Source: Pachypanchax playfairii (taxonomy: Eukaryota; Chordata; Actinopteri; Cyprinodontiformes; Aplocheilidae). Taken from it: a DNA stretch of 64,000 nt. The notes beneath the pieces are model-generated. The model ran no database searches, was not told the DNA's origin, and was given only the letters and a program-made list of their open reading frames with translations. The DNA lies in assembly GCA_006937955.1 (NCBI GenBank), contig SSNP01000020.1, forward strand, positions 5,825,208 through 5,889,207. The letters run 5' to 3'. This document shows positions 22,441-33,726 of this stretch, one piece after another. A program made the translations under genes and the position numbers. Each line of letters starts with the position of its first letter. Positions within the stretch are counted from its first letter, which is position 1.

Positions 22441-23234
22441 AAGAAAGAAGAGATGAGGTTCTGCTTAACAGGTTACTTTTATTAACTAACAAAAATGGCC
22501 CCTGCAGGCTAAAACCATTCCACAACTACAGAACAGTTTATTCACCAAACCATTGCAACTTCTCTCGTTTTTTCTCTCCCTCACACACGCCTACTCCTAT
22601 CATGCATTCCACTCCCTTTACTTGTACACTCTTTCTCATCCCCAGACATCAGTGCAACCATCATCAGCTATGAACATAAACAATACAACAGTGAACAGAA
22701 CAATAAAACAGGCTTTCTACAGTATAGTTCATGAAACACTGAAAATACTCTCTGTCAGAGTTTCTTTGACGTACACTTTCACTTCATGAGGTGACTCAGT
22801 GGTTGTCTCTCTCGCGATAAACGTCTGTGTAGTGAAAGAGTGAATAAAATGTTTTAACATGGTTGCTTTCTTCCTTATTGGATGTTGCACTTAATTTTTA
22901 TTTTGGAAACAACACAACATGCTAATATATCCTCTGGTAGGCCTATCTTGTGTGATTATTGTATAAATAATCATGGTGATCCTCAATGCCCAAAAATATG
23001 TTTTAGTCTCAGTCCAGCCCTAAAGTATTTCAATAAACATTGTTTTTGGTTGAATTTTTCTGTTGAGCTTTATTCTTTCCCAGCTTCTCTGAATTCAGTT
23101 GTATGATTGTACTTTATGGGTTTCAATGCAGAATAAAACAAGTAAATTCAAAATCTGTTGCTGGTTACAGCTTGAATTGGCAATTAACTTTTTATAAGGT
23201 CTTTAAAAGATCTTAAAAATGTATTAAAATTACT
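22441..23234. other. tnc intron, nothing recognised
   Basis: No coding or repeat signal that I can support. Confidence 0.4.
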
Positions 23235-23455
23235 GTATATACCCTGCTGGCACTAATCTGCCCTCCATCCACGGCCTGTACTCTTTCAGAGTCAGGAAAA
23301 GGGCAGGCAGCATCAGCAGGGACGCCTCTCACCCAGGATCTCACCTCGTCTCTCCTCTCTACTCAGGATGGCACTACAGGTCACTGTATGCCAAAACCAC
23401 AAGACACAAAACTCTTTTTCCCACAGGCAGTCACCATGTTGAACAAATAACACCC
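23235..23455 (+). mobile_element. LINE 3' coding fragment
   Basis: The translated plus strand contains RTTRHKNSFFPQAVT-like sequence (KTTRHKTLFPTGSH in shifting frames) with CACTACAGGTCACTGTATGC, typical of the end of the L2/Rex1-like reverse transcriptase ORF. It is short and decayed. 23456-24183 has nothing recognisable. Confidence 0.5.
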
Positions 23456-24183
23456 CAAAGAAGAAATAACCTGTATAATTCTGTCATTTTACCTGTACTC
23501 TAGTACTTGACTTCAAACCACCAATAAGACATTTATATGAGCAAATGGTGCTGTGACAACACAGGCTCGCCCAACTTTAACAGACTTTTCACTGTGTAAA
23601 ACCTGTTCAAATACAGTTTTGTTAATCAGAAAATGATCGACACCCATGAGGGGGTTCCGAGTATGTTCTTGATTCTTTTGATTGAAATATATAAACAATG
23701 TGGCCTTCTAAACATCAAATTCCTCATGTGCTGGGGCAGTTGTATCAGTATTTTCCTACTGACAAAAAGAACAGAAAAAACAAACTAAATTTCCAGTAAG
23801 GTTAAAGGTGGAATAAGAAACATGAACACCACAGCAATATCTGGTGCGGGGATGCTGCGGCCACAACAACAAAATGAGGGCTCAAGCCATCGGAGTGACA
23901 GGTTTGTAACCCCTGCGTGCACTCCATTACTGTGAAAATTCCTCACCCAAACCCACTCTAGCCCCCGATTGTCTCTGGTCACTCCTCCCACGAGAAGGAC
24001 AAAAAATCCCCGATGCTCCAAAGAAGCTTCTCCACCCACAGACACCACCACCCTCCACAGTATCAGCCTCGCTATTATGGACTATTCACCATATTAGGCA
24101 TTAGGTGCCCACTACCACGGCTGGTAGATGTAAACAAAATGCCAATGTCTTGCCCGTCAGAATAAATGGTTTATTATAATTCC

Positions 24184-24523
24184 ATCCATTTTCTGAACCT
24201 ACTTCTTCCTGTTCAGGGTCACAGTAAGCTAGTGCCTATCTTAAGCGGTCACAGGGTGACGGGGGGGGGACACCCTGGACAGGTTGCCAGTCCATTGCAG
24301 GGCCACACATTGACAAATAACTAATCACACCTGAGGACAATTTAGAGTCACCAATTAACCTCTTGCATATTTTAGGAATGTGGGAGAAACCCAGAGTCCC
24401 TGGAGAAAACCCACACATGCACAGGGAGAACATGCAAACTCCCCGCAGATAGGTCCGAGCCCAGATTCGAACCCTGGACCTTCTCACTGCAGGGCAACAG
24501 CTCTACCAACTGTGCCAATTATT
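24184..24523 (-). mobile_element. tRNA-derived SINE, minus orientation
   Basis: Read on the minus strand from 24523, it has an A-box-like TGGCACAGTTGGTAGAGCTG and B box GGTTCGAATCT. Then come GGAGTTTGCATGTTCTCCCT, TGGGTTTTCTCCAGGGACTC and TAATTGGTGACTCTAAATTG, ending at CAGAAAATGGATGGA. This is a very common fish SINE layout. A second, more decayed copy is at 38325-38700. Confidence 0.75.
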
Positions 24524-24659
24524 CCATTTTATTTCACTTAAAATATAATTGTTAAAGGAAATACTGTATTCACATTTGTGAGGAAAATATGTTTATTCTC
24601 ATCATGATTTCATTATTTAGCTACTCTAACATGTAAATATTTCAGCATTAATCATTTAG

Positions 24660-25540
24660 TACATGAGAGCTATGAACAAGTAATTCTTTCCCATGATAGA
24701 AATAGACAGGTATTCTTTGATCTGCAGAAACTTCTGCTCCAAGGTCTATGTGCCTCTACGAGGGAGTCTTGCTTCAAGATAAGAGCCAACATAATAAATT
24801 CTGATCTGTGTGTGTGCTGCTCCGAGACCAAGAGACGCGTTGGTCGGAAAATCTACATGTGACTTTGTTATCTATCACCGTCATTCACTCCTTGCTGCAA
24901 GTAAAAAACCTTTAAACTTTATATTTTTTGATCTGTGGTTCTTCTCTCGTCTGAGGGTTTAACTGAGTTTTGGTGTCGGGGAACAATTTCCCTGACATTC
25001 TTGGTGAGCCGGATTCCAAAACCCACCCAGACCAAGGGAGGATCTCTGTGAAACTGTAGTCCGTGCATGGCCAGGTCTGTGACCTGTTTTGGAAAGCCCT
25101 CCACCTCATCGTTAGGTAAAAAAGGAGGCCAGTGAAGCAGAGTCTTCCCTCCTGGTGTCTGAGACGGTGACGGAAATCCACCCTCAGCAGAGAAGACAAC
25201 AGACTTGTGAGTAAAAAAAAAAAAGGTGTGGCTGAGTGACTAGGTTACTGCTTAAGACCATAAAAAGGCTCATGAGTGACAGACTAGGGTGCACAGTCTA
25301 TAAATGGTGGAAAAATCCACATGTGACTTTGTTATCTATCACAGATGGGACGGACTTCACAAGCCTCCCTATAAAGTATCCAATTTTTAATATCTCATTC
25401 AGTTGGAATGCTGTAAATCTACCTTCATTCACTCCTTGCTGCAAGTAAAAACCTATAAACTTTATATTATTTGGTCTGTGGTTCTTCTCTTGTCTGAGGG
25501 TTTAACTGTGTTTTGGTGTCGAGGAACAATTTCCCTGACA
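24660..25540 (+). mobile_element. LTR-retroelement (retrovirus-like) remnant: two LTR 3' parts with a leader between
   Basis: A block containing ATTCACTCCTTGCTGCAAGT and ending GGAACAATTTCCCTGACA occurs twice, ending at 24997 and 25540. Each contains GGTTCTTCTCT.GTCTGAGGG-like sequence. AATAAA lies upstream of the first (about 24793). After the first copy comes a leader-like TTCTTGGTGAGCCGGATTCC. Nearly all internal sequence is deleted and no gag, pol or env frame is present. The LTR starts were not located. Confidence 0.55.
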
Positions 25541-25716
25541 ACATCCCATCCCCCTTTAAACATCCCGTGGGGCCATTATATAGTTAAAAATATTGCCCTT
25601 TATGAAAATGTTTGATATTGCACCTTTAAGGTTACACTGCAACAGACTTGCAGATGATAAACTGATATGAATCTCACAGACAGTTGACTAAAGAAACTTA
25701 AAGACAGCATATTTAA

Positions 25717-26253
25717 AGAGGCCATTTCAAACAAATTCCATGACTTTGTGGTTATTTCTGAAGTATTAACCAGTAATATGAAACATTTTATATCTAAAAA
25801 CATTAGGAAACACTGATTAACAGACCTTTCAATCTATCTGCGTTAGGATTCGACCAGCTTCGGGGCTGTAACTCATTAATATTCATTATGCAAATTTGCT
25901 GGACTCAGATTGGCTAACAAACTAGCCTATGAGAGCAAGGCACAATGTGTCCTGCCCCGCTGTGCATGGCAAAAGCGCACTGAGTCTCTTCCGGTTTGTT
26001 ACGTGTTTATGCTACAGCTTTTAGCCAGCAGCCTGCTAGGCGTGGTTTCGACTGCGAGACCTGATGAATACTAGTGAGCAAAGTACTTGTGACGAAACAA
26101 ATACAGGACGTTCGATCTCTGGAGAACTCAGGTGTTACTTGCATAGCTTGAGAGATAAAAACTGAAACCAGTTTTCACACCCACTATGAAGCTAGTTGAG
26201 CTAAAATATTTAACAGGAACCTCAGAAAAAACATTTTTAAGAGAATGGTCTCT
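25717..26253. mobile_element. TTAA-flanked MITE, family A
   Basis: Bounded by TTAA at 25713-25716 and 26254-26257 with inverted ends AGAGGCCATTTC and GAGAATGGTCTCT. Interior matches the inverted copy at 8105-8691. No ORF of note. The right-hand TTAA is shared with the next copy. Confidence 0.85.
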
Positions 26254-26257
26254 TTAA

Positions 26258-27256
26258 ATAGGCCATTTCATACAAATTTCATGACTTTTTGGTTATTTCT
26301 TAAGTATTAACCTGTAATATGAAACATTTAATATCTAAAAAACATTAGAAAACACTGATTAACAGACCTTTCAATCTCTCTGCGTCAAAATTGGGCTGGT
26401 TTCGTCAGGCTTTGGGCAGCAACTTATTGACTTATTCAGTGCCGGCCACTTTAAGATTTCATATCCCCCTCAGTGCCAGAGATATTTATCATTTTTTGAA
26501 GGCCCGCAGAATATTTTATGAATATTTGTGAATTCTGAAACCATCAGCACGGAGATTAGTCTTTCTTGTTTCAAAAGCAAAAAAAAAAAGAAAAACATGT
26601 TTCTACCTCTTTCTGTTATTTAGTAATCTGCAGTACAAAAGAACAACTTTTATGAAAATCCACACGTTACAGGACTAAAAGCTGAGATAAAGATTTGTGA
26701 GAAGAGGTTTTTCAAGCAGATCAGTGACTTTGATGTATAATATTTCATGTTTCAATGATTCATGCAACATCTGAACTATGTTTTACTGCTATGAAAGTGA
26801 AAAAAGCAACAGTAAAAAAGTACTTTTGATAGTTTATTTGTTGTCTAAAAAGCACAATTTATAGACAATTTCAACATTTGAATAAAATATAAGAAAAAAA
26901 GAGACACTGTTTCGATACTGTTTCCTGCCCTGCTGCACTTGGCAACAGCAGACGTAGTCTCTTCTGGTTTGTTAAGTCTTATGCTACAGCTTTTTGCCAG
27001 CAGCATGCGACGCATGGTTTCAACTGCGGGAGCTCCCGCTGAATACTAACGAGCAAAGGATTTGTGATGAAACAGATACAAGTTGTTTGAACTCGGGAGA
27101 ACACAGGTTTTATCGCTACCTGTGTAGTTAGAGAGATAAAAACTGAAAGAGAAGTTGTTGACCTGTTTTCACAACCACTATGAAGGTAAGAACACCTGTG
27201 GAGCTAAAATATTCAACAGAAACCTCAGAAAAAATGTTTTTAATGGAATGGCCTCT
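26258..27256. mobile_element. TTAA-flanked MITE, family A, with internal insertion
   Basis: Starts ATAGGCCATTTC after the shared TTAA (26254-26257) and ends AATGGCCTCT before TTAA 27257-27260. The first ~175 bp and last ~340 bp align with the neighbouring copy. The middle (about 26435-26905) is unrelated sequence containing CCCTCAGTGCC and AT-rich DNA, perhaps another insertion. Confidence 0.8.
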
Positions 27257-27573
27257 TTAAAGTTGGGTAAAAGTTTACTAGGGCTTGAAAATTGAATATT
27301 CTGACTCAGCAGGAACATTCCTTTTTGTCAAAGCTTTACTGCTTCAGGTTCCTGGTAGTGGATTTTGTCTCACCTATCAGACAACCCAATTTGCCTTCAG
27401 GGAAGTTTTTAGTTTTACATACATGTCAAAGCAAATTTAATGGTTAGCACTGAAATAAATCTATGATTTGCTCAAGTTTCTCAAATGCTGGTAGAGTTTA
27501 TTGCCTCTCACTTTTCCGTTGATGGTACTACATAAAATGCAGGGGGGGTTCCAAAACAGATGGGCAGACTAAC

Positions 27574-27689
27574 CGTGTTGCGGAAATGTATCTCCCAAGC
27601 ATCAAAGGAGATGTCCAGCTGGTCCCACATAACCTCTACAGAGGACTCTCTCACTGATTTAAATATTAAACCTTCTGGCTGTGGAAGAT
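27574..27689 (-). CDS. tnc: Tenascin-C exon: first half of FnIII-2
   Basis: A 116-bp exon between acceptor TTGTTTTTGCAG and donor ACG|GTTAGT. It completes the codon GAT begun in the FnIII-1 exon and reads LPQPEGLIFKSVRESSVEVM, then WDQLDISFDAWEIHFRNT, about residues 687-725, ending in phase 0. Human tenascin-C has the corresponding [20 protein letters not shown]. The domain is completed only by the exon at 7931-8084. The exon is too short to appear as a long ORF and is supported by both splice sites, phase and similarity. Confidence 0.92.
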
Positions 27690-27773
27690 CTGCAAAAACA
27701 AGAATAAATGGATGATTATATATAATTTTAAAGACATTTGCAATTAACTAACATAGAAATGACTGGATTTTAC

Positions 27774-28037
27774 CTGTCGAAACTCTTGCACTGACAGGAA
27801 TGCTCCTCTTGTTGTTCAGGACAGCGTAGACATTAATTAGGTACTCGATGCCAGGTTCAAGCTCATTAACAGTGGCAGCAGTTTTATCTCCAGGCACGTT
27901 GAATTCCATGAGAAGTCCCCCAGGGTGGGTGGGAACATATGTGATGAGGTACTCTGTTACCAGCATTTTGTTATACCAGGACAAATCCACAGTGTCTGGG
28001 CCTACTTCTCTGACTTTCAGGTCCTTTGGAGGGGACA
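27774..28037 (-). CDS. tnc: Tenascin-C exon: first fibronectin type III domain
   Basis: A 264-bp exon between acceptor AAAAATTTCCAG and donor ACAG|GTAAAA. It completes a Val codon from the EGF exon to give SEVSPPKDLKV, the junction also found in human tenascin-C. The FnIII core follows: TVDLSWYNKMLVTEYLITYV, MEFNVPGDKTAATVNELEPG and EYLINVYAVLNNKRSIPVSA, about residues 599-687. The domain is complete, encoded by one exon. Confidence 0.95.
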
Positions 28038-28374
28038 CTGGAAATTTTTAAGAAACAAAGGAGGAAGAGAGTATTTTCTCAGATGGTTTCTCTTCCACCA
28101 TGTAAAGCTAATGCAAACTCCAGAGCTACATTTGGCTGTGGTGTGAGCAACTGCCAAGAAAGCAAGTTCAGTGAGCTGCAGCAATCACAAACCAAAATCC
28201 TCTTTTATATCCACTAAAATAGTTTCTCCCAAGATGACTGGGGAGCACGCTTTTAGAGAATAAGGAAATTACATCACTTTGGACTTTTTTTTGTACTTCA
28301 AGTTCTCATATGGAAACTTTCAGAAACTGAACTGCCAACATTTTCTGTGTGTGCTTGTATTGAGAGCATCTTAC

Positions 28375-29688
28375 CTTCTGAGCAGTCCTCACTGACGTAT
28401 CCCTCATCACAGACACACTGACCGTTCACACAGTGACCTCTGTCTTGACAGTTGTTGGTGCAGCTCTGCTCGGCACAGCTCTCTCCGGTAAATTCACTCT
28501 CACACAAGCACCTCCCATTGATGCAACGGCCCCTGTTGTTGCAGTTATCTGGACATGTAAGTACAGAGCAGTCCTCCCCCCTGTAGCCTTCCTGACAAAT
28601 GCATTTGCCATCATGACAGTGGCCCCTTGCCAGGCAGTCATTGGGGCATGCTTTCCTACTGCAGTCTTCTCCAACAAATCCTTCTTCACAAACACACTGC
28701 CCATCGACACATCGGCCACGGTTTCTGCAGTTATTGGGGCAGCTCAGTTCACTACAGTCTTCACCAATGAAACCTGCATGGCACACACAGCGTCCCTCTA
28801 TGCACTTCCCACGAGTGTAGCAGTTTGAAGGACAGATCTGGATGCTGCAGTCTTCACCAGCAAAGCTCTCATCACATACACACTGGCCATTAACACAGCG
28901 TCCCCTCAACAGGCAGCTGTTGGGACAGGAAAGCTTGGAACAATCATTTCCCTGGAAACCAACATCACATGAACACTGTCCATTTATGCACTGGCCTCTG
29001 TTGTTGCAGTTATTCAAGCATGACAACTGGCTGCAGTCTTCACCTTGATAGCCTGAGTCACAAATACACATCCCATTGAAGCATGTGCCTCTGCCATTGC
29101 ATTCATTCAGGCATGTGAGTTGAGAGCAGTCTTCTCCACTGTAGCCTGCAGAGCAAATGCATTTTCCATCGACACACAAACCACTGGCATGGCAGTTGTT
29201 GGAACAGGTGCTCTCTCCACAGTCCTCTCCACTGAAACCCTCCTCACAGTAACATGTGCCATTCACACAGCGTCCACGGTCATAGCAGTCTCTGGGGCAG
29301 ATGAGTTCAGAACAATCAAAACCAGTCCAAGGTTTATCACACACACAGTCTCCGTCTTCACAACGACCACGGCCCAGACATTTGTTCAAGCAACGGCTTT
29401 GGGAGCAGTCCTCCCCAAAGAAACCATCCGAACAGATGCAAACACCACCGACACAGTGGCCATGTGTGCCACAGTTCACAGGGCAGAGCTGGAGTGAACA
29501 ATCATCCCCACTGAAGCCCTTGAAACACTCACATTTTCCATCCATGCAGCGGCCGCGGTGCTGGCAGCTGGCAGGACACTCAGACTCAGTGCAGTTGGGA
29601 CCCCTCCAGCCAGGCTCACATATGCAGCCACAGATCTCAGCGCTGTAGTTTCCATGGCCATTGCAGTATGGTTTCGTTCCCAACTTGC
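28375..29688 (-). CDS. tnc: Tenascin-C exon: 14 EGF-like repeats
   Basis: This 1314-bp exon runs from acceptor TTTCTTTATAG to donor CAGAAG|GTAAGATG, about residues 161-599. It starts GKLGTKPYCNGHGNYS. The first, longer repeat ends CICEPGWRGPNCTES. Thirteen repeats of 31 residues follow with the tenascin spacing C-x3-C-x5-C-x4-C-x-C-x8-C. All six cysteines are present in each of the thirteen. One repeat holds an N-glycosylation site (VNGTCYC). In tenascin-C this rod-like segment extends each arm from the hub and its repeats bind the EGF receptor weakly. Plus-strand frames here are antisense shadows. Confidence 0.97.
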
Positions 29689-29991
29689 CTATAAAGAAAG
29701 AAAATAGAAGAAATTTTTGTTTTTAGGGTATCTTATCACCTTGCCACATATGATCAAAAGCTGAATAATGACAAATTATTGAGTTGTTTGACTGCTCTGC
29801 ACAGAGAAATGCACTCTCATTAAATTCCAAAGCTCTCACGTAGATGAATGGAACACATGTAACTCATGAGAGACCCAAGAGTTTAAGTAGTGTTGCTGAT
29901 GAAGCAGTTGTCAATGTGAAAGTTGGTTAAATACAGAACTGTATTACTTCATTGCCTGCAGCAGATAACTATGACAATCAAATCCACCTAC

Positions 29992-30472
29992 CTGTAATTT
30001 GTGCACTGCAGCAGCCCCCGTCACTACCACACTGATCCCTCAAAGCTGAAACTTCTCCTTCAAGCATCTCCAGCCGGCTCATGAGATCCTTAAGGCCAGG
30101 CAAGTTGTCGATACAACTACAGACCTGTTGAGGTATGTTAATGCGGTGGGTGAAGATGATCTGGTTCTCCCCTTCAAGTGTGTGTTCAGTGATTTGGTGG
30201 CCTGGAGAGACTGTTGCTATGTCTTTAGGGTGGGACTGGCTGCTTTCTGGTGATTCTGGGTCCACTGAGCAAAGGGGACTGGCAGGAACATTGATGGTGT
30301 ATACATGGCTGAAAACAACTGGATGCCCAGAACCGGGAAAGGTCATGTTATTTTCCTTAGGTAGTGGCAGACTCTGTCGTCTGTGTCTCAAGATTCTCTT
30401 GATGAGCCCTGAATTTGATAAACTAATCAGAGTGATCAGAAGAAGGCAGCCCAGAACATGATGTGTGCCCAT
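29992..30472 (-). CDS. tnc: Tenascin-C exon 2: start codon, signal peptide, assembly domain
   Basis: The ATG at 30472 opens MGTHHVLGCLLLITLISLSN, a signal peptide with a hydrophobic core. LIKRILRHRRQS follows, equivalent to the basic KKVIRHKRQS of human tenascin-C. Later come VVFSHVYTINVPASPLCSVD and ENQIIFTHRINIPQQVCSCI, both conserved family blocks. Residues about 124-147 (LKDLMSRLEMLEGEVSALRD) form heptads of the trimerising coiled coil. Cysteines at about 118, 120, 148, 154 and 155 would link arms into the hexabrachion. The exon ends ITG with donor CAG|GTAGGT, phase 1. The exon probably begins at 30491 after TTATTTCTCCAG, giving a 19-base 5' UTR. Confidence 0.95.
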
Positions 30473-30491
30473 TGTAGATAGAGATGTAGAA

Positions 30492-32687
30492 CTGGAGAAA
30501 TAATTATTTGTCTGGATCTCTGACTAACAGCCAATCAAAGTTACAGTGAAGGATCTGAAACGACCAACAGAAAAAGTAAAATTAGATAAAATGATGTAAT
30601 GAGTGTTTTCAATATTTCACAAGGTCAAAGTCTAACGTATAGCACAATAAAACCACGGTAGTTGACCAACTTGTTTTTAGTTGGCAAATGAGAGTTAAAA
30701 CAATTAGAAAATAAATACAAGTAACAAATACAGTGTGAGCATAAACAATAAACAAGAAGCTAATAACTTTACACTGCAACTAGAAGCTTGAAAAGACATA
30801 TCCCAAGATATTTTTAACCTTGCGCTGCAAGATGGATGCTCGCGAGATTTGGAGTTTTCCAAACCCATGAAATTCCAGCTTGAACTACTCCAACTAAACC
30901 GTCTTCCTCAGTCAAAAATTGTTCAGACCAATCAAGTATTTACATGTGCTTTTGGGCGGGTGTTCAGATATGATTGGCAGCAAGTGCCCAGGTAGGCAAA
31001 GCAAAACAAATATGGCTGTGCCGGTGGATGTCTGCATAAAATTGGCTATTGAATCTGTTTTAGGAGAGCTAGAGATGATTTTTTTGTTGCAAAATGAGCG
31101 AAGGTAAGCACTTTGTGCATTTCATGATGGTAAAGATGTGTGTGCGTTTCTCCCGACTGGATTTGTATGTGATTGATTTACTGTGATTGGCTAAAGACAA
31201 ATCATGGCAGACACTTGCTGGTGCATCCTCCAATCAGCTTAAAATATTACACCAGATGGCCTTCCCTTTTTCAGATGCTTTCAGACAGAGCTGTTCCATA
31301 TCATTGTGTGTAGACTCGATCATTGGCTACCCAATGATCTGGCAGAGCCAGGTTAAGATATTTATGTATTTAGAGATTAAGATAGCATTTATGGGGGTGG
31401 GGGGTAGCAGGGAGTTGGGGTCTGAATTGTTGTTTTTTAATTTAATTGTCTTTTTTTCATTATTTTTACCATGTGAAGCACTTTGTGTTACCAAGAGCAT
31501 GAAAAGTGCTATGCAAATAAAGTTTGATCTGATTTTATATCTCCTGAGCTACTGCTCTACAGTTAGGTCCAACTACTGAGAATGCACTCCCACCACAAGA
31601 TTTAGGCCTCCAGGAATAACCAGAAGCATCTGGCTTGTTGATCTCACGTAGGGCAGTAAGGCTGACAGAGTTCAAACAGATAAAAGGCTGTAAAAACTTT
31701 TAAAACCACCAATAAAGCAGAAGATGCAAGAACTGCAGTTATGTGGCCATATTTCTTTTTCCCATTCAGCAGGTGGGCAGCAACATTGCGTAAACACCAG
31801 AGCAGTCTAGTTCGACACAAAAAATACCGAGTGTGTGTAGGTTTACAGTCATGTAACTAGTGAGAAACAGCGAGATTTAGTGAGATGCATGTATGATACC
31901 TCCAAATGTTTGTGCAAATAAGCGTTGGAGCTGTGCATATAAGCGTATGGATTCTCATTCTGCCTGCCATAACTTTAGAAAAGTTGTCGTCATACTTCTG
32001 TCATTAAATTGCCTGACAGTGAGAGAACAAAACACGGCGGATTTCTTGTTTTTAGAACAACTGCAAGTTTTATGTCAACAACAGTTTATTACGGTTAAAC
32101 GGTATATTATGTCCAGAAATGTGCTAATGTAGCATTAGCATGCAGTTCTAATCACGCCAACATATAAAGCAAATATAGTCACGCCCAAAAAACCATGATA
32201 AAACAACAATCAAGTTCGAGCATTGTAATGTGACAATGATTTCATGATGATAAGTGTTGATGAGATGAAGACATAATTACCTGTCCAACAACAGTGCATC
32301 CAGCATCTGTTTGCAGGCCGTCTGACTCACATACTTTTTACCATCGCTGAAAAGCAACACCAACGTTTACTCTGGTTTTTGCTCTTTGTTTAAATGTCAT
32401 TTGCTTTCTAAAACTTCAAATGGGTTTTTTCTTTTTCCAAATTTGTTACTTTGTCCTGAACCTGACATGGAACCAGCCGGAGGCTGTTTCTCCTGCTGCC
32501 TGGTACACCGCAGCAGAGGTGTACTGCCATAAAATGTGTCTGTTTATTTGGAGCCCGGAAGCCAAATAAATGCAAAGGTCCATATGATGGAAGAGAATGT
32601 ACAAACATTCCATTTGGCCCAAAAAATATGATTGGTTAATGTTTTTAGACAAATACATGAGAACCGCTTCATTTTTTTTTTGAAGAT
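30492..32687. other. Putative tnc intron 1 (first part); repeat fragments only
   Basis: No host exon recognised. 31470-31530 has the fish SINE/LINE tail-like AAGTGCTATGCAAATAAAGT. 31790-32135 matches the Tigger-like element at 43672-45147 (GAAACAGCGAGATTTAG, GCATATAAGCGTATGGATT). At 31011 a plus-strand ATG opens MAVPVDVCIKLAIESVLGEL before a donor-like GTAAG; unassigned. Confidence 0.45.
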
Positions 32688-32998
32688 GCTGAACAGATTT
32701 ATAAGGAGGGCTGGTTCTGTTCTGGGGACTGATTTGGAGTCTCTTGAGTTGATTGTCCAAAGGAGGATGAAGAACATGATGGAAAACCCTCATCCTCCTT
32801 CTCACAACACAGTAACTCAACAACAGAGTGTCTTCATTCAAAGGCTTCTTCAGATCTGCTGCAGCCCAGACCACTACAGGAGATCCTTCTTGCCTACAGC
32901 TACAGTATAACCCTCTGCAATGGCTCCCTAAAGAAGAACTGAGCTATAACAACACTTAATTTCCCTCTGGGGATTGATAAAGTATTTTTGATTTGATA
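32688..32998 (+). mobile_element. LINE 3'-end fragment (same family as 5858-7690)
   Basis: The plus strand reads LNRFIRRAGSVLGTDLESLE, NTVTQQQSVFIQRLLQICC and HYRRSFLPTAT, followed by the family 3' end GGGGATTGATAAAGTATTTT and a TTTGATTTGAT tail. Only the last ~300 bp are present. Confidence 0.85.
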
Positions 32999-33723
32999 AA
33001 TTTATGAGAACATACGCAGGACGGTTCAGAGTCTTTGCATGTTGAAGGTTCAGGGATTTATCCTCAACGTGCCATCACGAGTATCTCTGGGTAGATCTTG
33101 AACCCCCACTGGATCTGGAACTGGATGAGAGACAACGCTATTCGGGACCCCTTGGAACATGAACTGGATGAGATGCAACCCAGTCTGGGACCCTCTCTGG
33201 AACATGGACTTGGTTAGAGGGGCTGCCCTCCAGGACCCTTTTTTATAACACAATCCTGGAACACCTCTAGAATTAGAATATTAAAAGAAGTAAAAGGGAC
33301 TAATTTAATTGATACTTTTTTGTTGATCCTTATTGAGGAAATTATTGCTCTGGGTCAAAGGGTCTAAGAGGGTAGCCATTTTGTATAGCACCTGGGGGCA
33401 GTTTCTGGGTTCAGTATCCTACCCAAACATACTTCGACACATAGCCTATATCAGAACTGGGATCTAACCTCAACCTCCCAATCAGAAGACGATTTCCTTC
33501 CCCAACAGGTTACGGCCACAGCCATCTAGTAGGAAAAGTCTATGGGATGGCTGCAGCCTAATGTAAAGGAAAAATCTGTGGAGCTATAGCTGTCAGTAGT
33601 GGCGATGGCTGTGCATCTTGAGCAGCTCTTGCTGCTCTTTTACTTGCAACACAGGCTAGTAAAAGACTTGTAATGTTTAATACCCCCTTAAGTCCTCACC
33701 ATGACCCTGGAAAGACCATTCAC
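32999..33723. other. Putative tnc intron 1, nothing recognised
   Basis: Contains imperfectly repeated GGACCC...TGGAACATG phrases (33145-33210), possibly a small degenerate duplication. Confidence 0.35.
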
Positions 33724-33726
33724 ATT

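Larger units (their letters stand above)
5164..30491 (-). other. tnc: tnc gene, 5' half: exon 2 to the FnIII-3 exon
   Basis: Six exons on the minus strand join without breaking the frame: each coding junction is phase 1 except the FnIII-2 internal junction, which is phase 0. Boundaries carry GT donors and AG acceptors. The encoded 866 residues run signal peptide, assembly domain, 14 EGF-like repeats, FnIII-1, FnIII-2, FnIII-3. Fourteen EGF repeats separate it from tenascin-R (about 4.5) and tenascin-W (about 3.5), which points to tenascin-C. The remaining FnIII domains and the fibrinogen-like globe lie to the left of the window. Whether this is one of two fish paralogues cannot be told here. 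Confidence 0.9.

Noticed and set aside
28433..29648. Long plus-strand ORFs opposite the EGF exon
   Set aside because: They are antisense readings of a cysteine-rich repeat exon and show no family similarity.
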